Positions 1-8,912 of a stretch of DNA of 64,000 bases are shown here, in pieces (within the stretch, counting starts at the first letter, position 1; each line of letters begins with the position of its first letter). This stretch comes from Symbiodinium natans. Its lineage: Eukaryota > Sar > Dinophyceae > Suessiales > Symbiodiniaceae. The DNA is taken from positions 168,048 to 232,047 of the forward strand of contig CAJNDS010001824.1 of assembly GCA_905221605.1 (NCBI GenBank), read 5' to 3'. The notes under the pieces were generated by a model. The model was not told where the DNA came from. It made no database searches and was given only the letters and a program-made list of their open reading frames with translations. The translations under genes and the position numbers were made by a program.

Positions 1-54
1 CTACCACACCCACAGATACATTCTCTACTCGAAAACGTGATTTCATTCCTCATG

Positions 55-2041
55 CTACTCGAGATGCGGTAATGGTTTAGAGGCCTGTCGCGGATTCAAA
101 GCCATGCTGGTTGAGAAGTGATATTCAATCATATTCGTCTTGCTTTTAAAGTGGTTTTGAAGGTTGTCGCTTCCCCAAACCGATGGAGCCTGAAGAAGCT
201 CTATCACCTGAGAACCCTGAAAACCGGCCTGGACCTTCCGCCGGGCATCCGCCTCTCGCTCTAGTCGCTGCTCCTGTGCTTGTTCCGGGTTGGACTCGTG
301 GCCGAAACTACCCGGCGGATTTCAGAAACCCTAAACCCTAAACCCTAGAGCTGCTGAGTTAAGGCTTAGGTCGGCCACAGCTTTCAAGGGCTTCTCGGGT
401 GTGGCCTCTATACCAAAACGCTCCAAAGATGCCACCCCCAAAACCAACCCAAAGAGCCCAATACCCCTTGAACAAAGAATCTACCTTAAATGATGTAGGG
501 ATCCTTGAGATGATTTAAGGTATCCAGTATGTTCCTTTATGAAGGGGTCTTGTATTTATATTCCTTTATTAGGGGGTATTGGGCTCTCTGGGAATGCCAG
601 CAAAGCGATGTTGTTACAAGGTTCCCTAGCTTGGGAAGGTAGAAGTTGCTGGCGGCTTCCAACTTTGAAGCGATTTGAATGGTTTAGGGTTTAGGGCTTA
701 GGGTTTAGGATCCTCTTTTCTTGAACAAGTAGCGCCCTCTGGGCTGGTAGAGCCCCCAACTGCGCCACAACTTGGAACCACAAACAAAAGCTCTTAACCA
801 CTGTGAACTTGGGCCAAGGTGCCATCTCAATAAGGCGCTCCGTCAGGTGCTGGACCTGTACAATCTCATTGGCTTGTGGGGATTGTGGGGTAGGATTCTC
901 TGTTCTTTGGTGCCTTTGGCTGTAGCTTATATAGGGTTTCGACATCAGGGTTCAGGGTATAGGGCTGAGCATTTCAATGCGAAAGCTCTTGGGCTGTGCC
1001 TGGTGTGGCAACTCTTGCGCCTTGCATACTGCCCTACTCGTTCACTCAGCATGCGATCTACAGGTCCGAGGTGGATGCTGCTAGTGCTGGTCTGAGTTTT
1101 GAAACGTAACGACCTCGGACATGCCGAACACGCCCAGGCCTGCTGTGCTTCGATCTCTCGGTCGTCCACTGCCTCACACTCATAACATCTCAGGACTGTG
1201 CCCAGTGGCGCTCTGTGCTGACCTTGCTGTTGCTGACTAAAGAACTTTCAAGGGCAGGCCGGACCGCCTGCTCAAGCTCCTTCTTGAGGGCGTCGGTGTC
1301 CTCTTTGGCAGCAAGGCGGCTCTCCAGCACACGGTTCACCTCCTCCACGATCTTCTTCTCCAGGTCAAAGTCGGGCACCTTCTCGCGCCGTGCCGAAGAG
1401 GGCAAAGAGCCCTCCGAGTTGCCACGCTTGACTTGGGCCTGAGGCGTGCCGGTGGACTCAAGCTCTGCCGCCGGCTTGCTGCTCTCGCGCCTGTAGCGCT
1501 GCATAGGAGACATCAGCGGTATGTGGCAACTCGTGGGCTGGGAGCCCCCATCCACAGCAGACATGCTGCCGGCTCCCTGCAAAGGGACTGCGTGGGAGTC
1601 GACCTGCCACTCCAGCCTTCTGCCCATTCCGGGTCTGGCCGTCATGGCCTCATCGAATGCCACGGGAGGCTGCGTCTGCGGCATCTGCTTGTCGAAGTAG
1701 TTGACGTTTTGGGTTGGAGCCTGGGCAGGCACCTGTGTGACCGGCATTTGCGCCGGAGGGGGTCCAGAGTGCCTCTGGTGAATGGGAGATAGGGCCCCGG
1801 TACGAGGGTCTGGCCGAATCTCAGCGCAGAGCGCATTGGTATATGTCATCCGAGGTGGAGGACTCTGGGTTCGCATGGGGACTGCAGGCTTCACTGTTTC
1901 GATGATCGGGCCCTTGTAGCTCTGCGGGCGAGCTGCTTGCCCTGCTTGCTTCAACCATGGCTGCCAGCTCTGCACAGGTTCCATGCGGCGGTCGGGCGAC
2001 ACGGCGCTCACCGACCGGACGGCGGGGTTGCGTGCATACAT
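55..2041 (-). CDS. Three-exon coiled-coil protein, function unknown
   Basis: Seen: three minus-strand coding blocks. Exon 1 is open from 2071 and contains an ATG at 2041; it probably ends at 1223 (AAG|GTCAGC). Exon 2 is 713-855, exon 3 is 55-307 with a TAG at 55-57. The joins keep phase: 0/0 for the first; for the second, a GA donor (AAAGAG|GATCC) leaves two bases that the single leading base of exon 3 completes. Exon 1 encodes about 220 residues rich in Pro, Gln and Ser, then a charged helix with DLEKKIVEEVNRVLESRLA. Exon 2 is helical (TERLIEMAPWPKF). Exon 3 carries EQAQEQRLEREADARRK. No family was recognised. Intron 308-712 holds an inverted-repeat element and a telomere-like tract at each end. 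A further exon between 856 and 1222 is possible, and the first exon may lie upstream of 2071. Confidence 0.55.
453..587. mobile_element. MITE-like inverted-repeat element, family AGAGCCCAATACCCC
   Basis: The ends AGAGCCCAATACCCCTT and its inverse (AGGGGGTATTGGGCTCT) bound 135 bp with no coding capacity. The interior holds smaller palindromes around CCTTAAATGAT / ATGATTTAAGG. A relative with the same ends lies at 34801-34968. The element sits inside an intron of the coiled-coil gene. No target-site duplication was certain. Confidence 0.6.
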
Positions 2042-2750
2042 GGCCGCTGCCAGCTTCGCACAGCCGCTCAAGAAGATTTAATCAACTTTCAACCGCTTAC
2101 TTGGGCACAACATTGCGGTCAAATGCTTGAATCATCGGTCACCACTTCCTCATCGGCGTGACCTCGGCTCCTGTGTTCACCTGCAACTGCCCGAGACAAG
2201 TGCCCTGCCTCCTGACAGTGCAGAGTGGACCTTGATCAGATTCGGAAACCCGAATCTTAGCGCGTGACTTTGAGTTGACTCATCTTATTGAATCTTGGCC
2301 CCTGGCTCTTGGTCACGACGAACCGGGGCGCCTCCTCAAACGATGCAGCGGAAAGGCGAGGTAGTGCGAAACAATGTTGAGCCAAGCTAGGCACAATGCC
2401 AAAGAACAAGTTCTGAATATCAGATGTCCGTCTCGCAATAGGGATGCATTGAAATGGGATGATGGAGGCGTGTGTGCCATGCGCATGAGATTTTGTCCAG
2501 CTTTTGATGCATAGTGGTGACGGTGGCCGAAGTCATGCGCCATCAACGAACCATGAAAAAAAAAACATCAGGAACATGCGGATTCCCTCACGTCTGTGTG
2601 CTTTGTTTGGGGAGGTCAGAGGGGGAGGGGGGGGTGGCTAGGCCCTAAACCCTAAACCGGCCTCCGCCGCTGGATATGGCCGCCTGCGCATGGTGGAGCG
2701 CCTCATGGGAACTTTGGATGGGCTTATAAGACCCGATGACCCCTTAAAAA

Positions 2751-2912
2751 GGCCCTTTATAGGGTTGCTTATGGGATTATAAACCCCTTAAACAGGCCCT
2801 TTATAGGGTTGATTCTGGGATTATAAGGCCTTATAGCTATTAAACCCTGTAACCCCCTAAAAGGCCCTTTATAGGGTTGATTGTGGGATTATAAGGCCTT
2901 ATATAGCCCATC
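2751..2912. repeat. Short tandem repeat built on GGCCCTTTATAGGGTTG
   Basis: Three copies of GGCCCTTTATAGGGTTG followed by ATT-TGGGATTATAA-like sequence begin near 2751, 2795 and 2862. The core is itself a palindrome (CCCTTTATAGGG). The surrounding 2072-2990 shows no gene I can support. Confidence 0.55.
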
Positions 2913-2989
2913 CTGGAAAGAAGATACCTGCGCTGCCCGTGACGGAAAAAGCTCTGCTGGAAAGCAAAAGGAGAGGCCAGCTGCTATAG

Positions 2990-3062
2990 TCTAAACCCTA
3001 AACCCTAAACCCTAAACCCTAAACCCTGAACCCTGAACCCTAAACCCTAAACCCTAAACCCT
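2990..3062 (+). repeat. Telomere-like tract (CCCTAAA)n, about 10 units
   Basis: Consecutive CCCTAAA units with two CCCTGAA variants. It is paired with an oppositely oriented tract at 3173-3200; a 47-nt minus-strand coding-like block (3120-3166, residues LQRLVPKDVKEVPAHG, CGAG|G acceptor and ATG|GTGTGT donor) lies exactly between the two tracts. Confidence 0.9.
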
Positions 3063-3838
3063 GCGCTGTTTTCTATCTTGTGGCTATTTTGCACCTTCCT
3101 GGCGACTCTTCTTACACACCATGGGCCGGCACCTCCTTCACATCCTTCGGTACCAGTCGTTGTAGCCTCGGGGGTTTAGGGTTTAGGGTTTAGGGTTTAG
3201 GGGATGAAGATCTAGCAGACACGGACTCGCCACGCATTGATCCGATGTGCATGTGCAAAGCAACTTAGCCAGGCGCTTCTTGAACATGGAACAGATACTG
3301 GAGACAAGGTCGCAAGCTTAACTTAGTCTTAGTGGACTTAGGCAATATCTGCAACAGGCCTTTTCCTTACATGACGACTGAAGTCAGCATGTTCGTAGTA
3401 GCCAAGCTGCAGCCGAGAATCATGTTGCGATGGGCAAGCTGTCAGTATTGTAAATTATGCACAGCCGCGGACACGAGGGGCTTTTGAGGGTTTCTAGAGA
3501 GTTTTAGAGGGGATTTTTAAAGGGACTTTTAAATGTTTTTGGAGGGTTGTAAAGGGTGCCTGCTCAAACCATCACGCATGTAACATTCCACTCTCTGAGC
3601 GTGGCAAAACACTACCCTTTTCACTGCGCGAAGGCATCACCCACACACCTTCTTCGCCAGCGTGCAATGGAGGTAGGGCTACTGTTGGTTGTTTTCAAGC
3701 CTATAGCTGTTAAAATGCCTTCAAACCTTCCATTGCAATTGGCCGCTAAGCGACACCACCCGGCATTGCTGTACATTGCACACGCGAAGCATGGCAACCG
3801 GTGTCCTGATTTGCCGCTTCTTGCTCCAGGCTTTTTAC

Positions 3839-3935
3839 CTATACTCCCCTTGGAACCTTAATAAAAACAACATTCTTGATATCCTCTTGGGTTTCATATA
3901 AACAAGAATAAAAAACAATTCCCAACAGGATATAG
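3839..3935. mobile_element. MITE-like element, family CTATACTCCCCTT, copy 1
   Basis: One of three roughly 97-bp relatives (others at 5795-5892 and 13987-14083). Shared features are the end CTATACTCCC, the core ATCCTCTTGGGTTTCATATAA and an inverse end reading GGATATAG or similar. The sequence is AT-rich and non-coding. Confidence 0.65.
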
Positions 3936-4113
3936 TTACGATGTGTCAAGTGTCAAGTGAGTGCAAGTACTTGCACAAAACCAGAAGAGGGAGCACGGTA
4001 GCAGCTGTGGGAGAAGACCCCGCCGTGAGTTGTCACAGCGCTCACACACTCAGGTAGCCACCGACCCGCTGGAGAGGGCAGAACATATCCTTGTGGGATG
4101 CTTGCCTGACTGC

Positions 4114-4159
<46 letters not shown>

Positions 4160-4167
4160 CGCCTTCA

Positions 4168-4211
4168 CCCTAAACCCTAAACCCTAAACCCTAAACCCTA
4201 AACCCTAAACC
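4168..4211 (+). repeat. Telomere-like tract (CCCTAAA)n, 6 units
   Basis: Six near-perfect units just downstream (minus-strand sense) of the TGA at 4220-4222 that closes the exon chain 4220-5207. It is preceded by a (TTG)n microsatellite at 4114-4159. Confidence 0.9.
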
Positions 4212-4219
4212 GCAAGCGC

Positions 4220-5207
4220 TCAGGCTTGCTCAACATGCTCGTCAGGAACGTCCTCAGGGTCATCGAACACTATGTGTCCAGGCCTGAGAGTCCAAGCCGG
4301 CGTTGCCTCGCGAGCGCTGCTGGTCACCAGAATTAAGAATAATAATAATCATAATAATATTAATAAATATTAATTAAAACAATAATGATAGTAATAAAAT
4401 AATAATAATAATAATAATAATAATAACGATGATGATAATAAGAATAAAGGAGCAATCCCAGGATCCAACCCCACATGAACGGCCTGCAGCGCGGCCTGCG
4501 GTCTCAAAAGAACTCTTGGGGTGTCATGGAGCTCTTTCCTGCAGAAGGTTGCAATAGGGTTCAGGGTTTAGGGTTTAGGGTTTTGGGTTTAGGGACCCAT
4601 GGACACCAGAGATGCAACACATCACTGGGGCGCTCCTCTGTTAGCGTTATGCGTCCGATAGCTGTCTACATTTGCGCTGAAGCTTACAGTTCTGTGATGA
4701 GTGCTGCCCAAAGCAGGGTACGGAAGTGCTGCCGAAGTAGGTTTATAGGCTTCCCCCACCTTGGGGGCACGGGGGGCAAAGGGAGGACATCAGGTACCTT
4801 ACTCAGAACCCTCTTTGCCACTGGACCCTAAACCCTAAACCCTAAACCCCCCTAAACCCTAAACCCTACATTCTGCTCACCGGCCTGTCCGGCGGAGGCC
4901 TGGTAGAGGCAGAGCCTCACAAGCATGCTCGGCCCCATCGGCTTCGTCACTCTCACGCAAGGCTGCAAGGTTTCGTTACACGGCTTTTTCACCCCCAGAC
5001 GTTTAAGGGTGGAAAGAGGGTGACCCTGTAGCCCCAATCGGGATCGAAACCTGACATGATGTCGTATCCCTGTCCCATACCAGGTAGTTCTTCAACGGGG
5101 GTGGGAGGGGTAAGCTTTCAAGCCCAAAACCTCTTCTTTGCCTAATCCCACACACCAGTGTCCCTCTCAGCGAGGCCGAAGCAGGACCGGCGGACAGCCC
5201 CAGGAGC
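4220..5207 (-). CDS. Phase-linked exon chain, 3' part of a gene, function unknown
   Basis: Five minus-strand exons join without breaking frame: 5156-5207, 4881-5025, 4760-4820, 4470-4538 and 4220-4319 (stop 4220-4222). Donors are GTGTGT, GTGAGC, GTGGGG and GTTGGA; all acceptors end in AG. The joined product runs through RLGVKKPCNETLQPCVRV, VAKRVLSKVPDVLPLPPVPP and ALQAVHVGSAREATPAW to an acidic tail VFDDPEDVPDEHVEQA. Four consecutive phase matches by chance are unlikely, which is the main evidence. Telomere-like tracts lie in the intron between 4820 and 4881 (abutting the acceptor of exon 4760-4820) and at 4559-4592 beside the acceptor of exon 4470-4538. It is probably the 3' end of the ASCH-like gene to the right, but the link between 5207 and about 5450 was not resolved. 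Confidence 0.55.
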
Positions 5208-5449
5208 CTGAACATCAACCACTGGACGGAATAGGGATTTAGGATGTAGGTAATCCGCGAAGCGACTCTTTGTGTGAATCAACGGGATGTAGGCATTAAG
5301 TAGCAGGGTAACGACACACACTTGGACTTGACTCAAGTGACGAACAGGCACATGCACAAATACAACAACACAGACTCATCCACACATGCACATAAGCCGG
5401 AAACCCAAATCTATCTCCATGTATTGCAGAGTATTAGTGAGGTATTACA

Positions 5450-8185
5450 GTGATGAGCAGAGCTTGCATTTGTGTAGCGTGTGGTCTGCGAGGGTGTTTG
5501 AGGAATTCTAACATACTTCTCGCAAGGCAGCGGCAGGAGGTCTTTGCGGAAGGTTTGCGGCTTAGTGCCAGACTTCCACGATCAGCAAAGGCAGTCATAG
5601 TAGAGACAGGTATGCCATTCGTTTTCCTATCTTGCTGCATACATATCAGCCTAAAAAAGAGTGAAAAGTCCCACATTACACGTCTCGTGCAGGGAACGCA
5701 AGACGGTTGTTCTGCAAATGTGGTTTTTCTCGCAAGATGTCGCTCTTCCAACATGCTTGCACCGAAAACGACTCTCCATAGCATTAGCCGTAACCTATAC
5801 TCCCCTTAGAACCTTAATAAACATCATATTTGTAATATCCTCTTGGGCTTCATATAAACAAAAACAAAAAAGAATTCCCAAGGGGGATATAGTGACCATG
5901 ATAGCCTGTGTCTCCTACTGCTTGCACCTTCGCTTCAGCTTGCCCGTGCGCCCACTCGAGCTTGACCTCGTTAGCCGCACAGAAAAAAGGAGGAAGTGAC
6001 TGATGGGACTCACCACATCCCAGGGTTTAGGGTTTAGGGTTTAGGGTCCACTATGCCGGCAGCCTCCAAAGTCCGTTCCTCAAAAGGGTCTACTATGCGC
6101 AGGGGAGTGCATGACGAGGAGTTTTCTCCGAGCACGCGGAACTCTGAGCTCTGGGCCCAATTGACACATCCAATCTGCCAGGGTTTAAGGTTTAGGGTTT
6201 AAGGCTAGGGTTTGAGGTTTGTTCAGGGTTTAGGGGGCTGCACCAGCTCTCACAGTAGGCTGGCTGGTTCTTAGTAGGGAAACCTATAGAATCCCTTCAA
6301 GGGAATATTTAGGGCCCTAAATCCCTCATTCCCTACTAAGAACCAGGGGAGAAGGTCAGTCAGTCAGATTGCGCAATCACTTCTCGGGTCGGGCATCAAG
6401 CGGGGAATTCCAAAATCTTATCATAGAGGAATCTTACTATTTCGGGATCTTTACTAAGGGTCCCTTATTGTGTTAAACCTCCCCGTGATCTCCTAAGCCC
6501 ACCTGCCTTGTGGGCGTAGGCCACCGGCTCGTCATAGCGGTGCCGATTCTCCATGACCCAGGCGAAGACACGAGGGTACTGGACAATTCCAAGATCCTTC
6601 AGGCAATACGGCCCAGTCCTGAACCCTTTTACCTTCTGCCTAAACCCTGTTGAATACTGGGCTCCACCCTAAACCCTAAACCCGAAACCCTAAACCCTAA
6701 GGAGAGCTTAGTTTAGAGAAGTCCTTACTCTGCAGCTGCACTGAGGGGATGGGCTCCTGAATGCAGTGCTTGGTCAAGTTGTCCGGGTTGCCAATGAAAT
6801 TTTGCCTATCAAAGGTGAAAGGCGGCTGGATTTAGGGTGGTTCAGGGTTTAGGGTTTAGGGTTTAGGGCATTTTAAGAGGTTAAAGGTTTAGGGTTTAGG
6901 CTTTGACTTTAGGGCCGTTACAACTCTCCCAGCCGCCTGTCAGCTTCGCTGTCGCTCCAAGGTACTAGCCTCCCATCCTCCAGCTTTCCCACCTGGCACT
7001 GCTCAGCGTGGCACAACCTCCCACCCTAAACCCTAAACCCTAAACCCTAAACCCTAAACCCTCTTGCAGGAAAAGACTGCCTGACGGTCGCACACTATCT
7101 CACCAGGCCTTCACGCAATTCACGAAGGTGACCTTGCCAAGCTAGGGCGGGGTTTCGTGCAGGGGCTTGTCGGCTCTTTTGAATGTTGTGGACCTCGCAG
7201 GTCTGAGTGGAACAGCGTGGGCGCTATAATGCAGGTCATGTGGTTTAGGGTGTACCCTTGAAAGACCCCACTGTGACGGGAAACCGCGACTGCGGAAAAC
7301 CACGGGACGGTATGACCGGGTATGACCGGGTATGACCGGGTATTCCCTTGTATGCACGGGTATGCGCGGGTATGACCGGGTATGACCGGGTATGAACAGG
7401 TATGACCGGGTATGACCGGGTATGCGGGTATGACCGGGTATGACCGGGTATGACCGGGTATGACCGGGTATGCCCGGGTATGACCGGGTATGACCGGGTA
7501 TGACCGGGTATGACCGGGTATGCCCGGGTATGACCGGGTATGACCGGGTATGACCGGGTATGACCGGGTATGACCGGGTATGACCGGGTATGCCCGGGTA
7601 TGCCCAGGTATGACCGGGTATGACCGGGTATGACCGGGTATGACCGGGGATGACCGGGTATGACCGGGTATGACCGGGTATGACCGGGTATGCCCGGGTA
7701 TGACCGGGTATGCCCGGGTATGACCGGGTATGACCGGGTATGACCGGGTATGACCGGGTATGGGTATGACCGGGCGCACTCGGGCGCACTCGGGCGCACT
7801 CGGGCGTACTCGGGCGTACTCGGGCGTACTCGGGCGTACTCGGCCTGCAGTCGCGGAACGTACTCGGGCGTACTCGGGCGTACTCGGGCGCCCGAGTATG
7901 CCCGGGTATGACCGGGTATGACCGGGTATGCCCGGGTATGACCGGGTATGACCGGGTATGACCGGGTATGGGTATGACCGGGCGCACTCGGGCGTACTCG
8001 GGCGTACTCGGGCGTACTCGGGCGTACTCGGGCGTACTCGGCCTGCAGTCGCGGAACGCGGCCGCAATGAAAGACCCGAAGGTGTTGAATGCTCCGATAC
8101 GTGAACGAGGCCGGGACCTCCCCAACCAACTGCTGGGATTTCGATTGGGCAATGCAAACGCGTCCTGCCAGACTGCTAGGAGCTT
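5450..8185 (-). CDS. ASCH-like (PUA-fold) domain protein, at least ten exons
   Basis: Proposed minus-strand exons: 8043-8185, 7256-7289, 7104-7132, 6925-7017, 6731-6805, 6507-6618, 6052-6174, 5897-5966, 5682-5773, then about 5450-5634. Each join keeps phase. The middle reads VTFVNCVKAWLCHAEQCQ, then YPRVFAWVMENRHRYDEPVA, then YAHK joined to IGCVNWAQ. The AWV-x-EN-x-R-x-x-EPVxYxHKxGxVxW pattern resembles the C-terminal part of ASCH domains, an RNA-binding PUA-like fold; this is an inference from pattern only. Introns use GT, GC (at 8042 and 6506) and apparently GA donors; exon 7104-7132 is only 29 nt. Introns carry telomere-like tracts, a 77-bp inverted repeat, a CTATAC-family element and a 750-bp satellite. 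The first exon is not identified. Confidence 0.5.
5795..5892. mobile_element. MITE-like element, family CTATACTCCCCTT, copy 2
   Basis: The ends CTATACTCCCCTT and AAGGGGGATATAG are imperfect inverted repeats. The element fills most of the intron 5774-5896 of the ASCH-like gene: read on the minus strand, one end lies directly after the proposed donor CATG|GTCACTATAT and the other lies about 20 nt before the proposed acceptor. Confidence 0.65.
6268..6344. mobile_element. 77-bp inverted-repeat element within an intron
   Basis: Ends TGGTTCTTAGTAGGGAA and TTCCCTACTAAGAACCA are perfect inverse copies, and the interior contains another palindrome (ATTTAGGGCCCTAAAT). It lies in the GC-AG intron 6175-6506 of the ASCH-like gene. 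A weaker relative of one end is seen near 57455-57475. Confidence 0.65.
7023..7062 (+). repeat. Telomere-like tract abutting a splice acceptor
   Basis: Nearly six CCCTAAA units. On the minus strand they read TTTAGGG and run to within about six bases of the acceptor GGGTGGGAG|GTTGTG at 7018, inside an intron of about 86 nt (7018-7103). The tract therefore makes up nearly half of this intron. Confidence 0.85.
7290..8042. repeat. Decanucleotide satellite filling one intron
   Basis: About 45 tandem copies of TATGACCGGG run from 7309 to 7760, with TATGCCCGGG variants, then GCGTACTCGG/GCGCACTCGG units to 8042 with a second TATGACCGGG block at 7895-7975. A 10-bp period gives no stop on the minus strand, so all three minus frames stay open for over 300 codons and encode the same decapeptide repeat (SYPVIPGHTR). 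That makes long frames here an artefact of period. The flanking exons 8043-8185 and 7256-7289 join in phase across it with a GC donor (CTGCAG|GCCGAG) and the acceptor TTCCGCAG|. The block CCTGCAGTCGCGGAACG at 7842-7858 repeats the exon/donor junction at 8042-8058. Confidence 0.8.
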
Positions 8186-8912
8186 CTCGGCACACAGCGA
8201 TTTAGGGTTGAGGGCCATCAGTTGTCATGGGCAAGGGGTTCCACAGCTAGACCCCAGACCCAAGTGGCGCCGCCAAATCCCAACGAAACCTCGTGAAGGC
8301 CAAAATGCACGGGGACATGCAGCCAGAAGCCTCGCTTGTGCAAAGCGCTGCCACGAATCTCCCACACCTGCTCAGGGCGTTTTGAGCCACTGGCTAGCAG
8401 CCCAGCCGCACCGAGTACCATTTCTGAATGACCAAACGCTGAGTAGTGATGTTGGCTCTCTGCCTGTCACAGACAACTAGGCCCACAAACACCAAACCAA
8501 GCCAGTGACCCAAATACCCACCCCCTGCCATTCCCAGCAGACTCACCACGAATAGGGTGTTCTAAGTCTAGAAGCAGTTCCCAGGCATTCAATTGCAGCT
8601 CAACACGAATAACCAGGCAACGTGGTCTTGCAGCTTGTTCAGACTGAACGGAGATAAAGAAGGACGGTTACGCTGAAACGGCTGCGCGCCACCCATCAGT
8701 GCAAGACCAGGATAGAAGACTGCGCTTTTAACTCAAAAGGCCAAGTGAAACGACTTGCGTGTCTCCTTCCTCCCCCACCAGGTTTCCAGATGGACTACGG
8801 GCTTGGACTTCGGCTTGCCTCAGCAGGTGCTGTCGACAACTCGGCATGCAACTTGAGCCCTCAGCCAGGTGGGAGATCTGCACAGACAGGCCAAGCATGG
8901 TGTCCAACTCAG

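Noticed and set aside
7309-8042. CRISPR array
   Set aside because: Repeats are contiguous 10-mers with no spacers, in a eukaryotic intron.
7120-8218. Three overlapping minus frames of 316-358 codons with SYPVIPGHTR repeats
   Set aside because: They arise from a 10-bp satellite that lacks stops on this strand; the same decapeptide appears in every frame, and flanking exons splice across the array.
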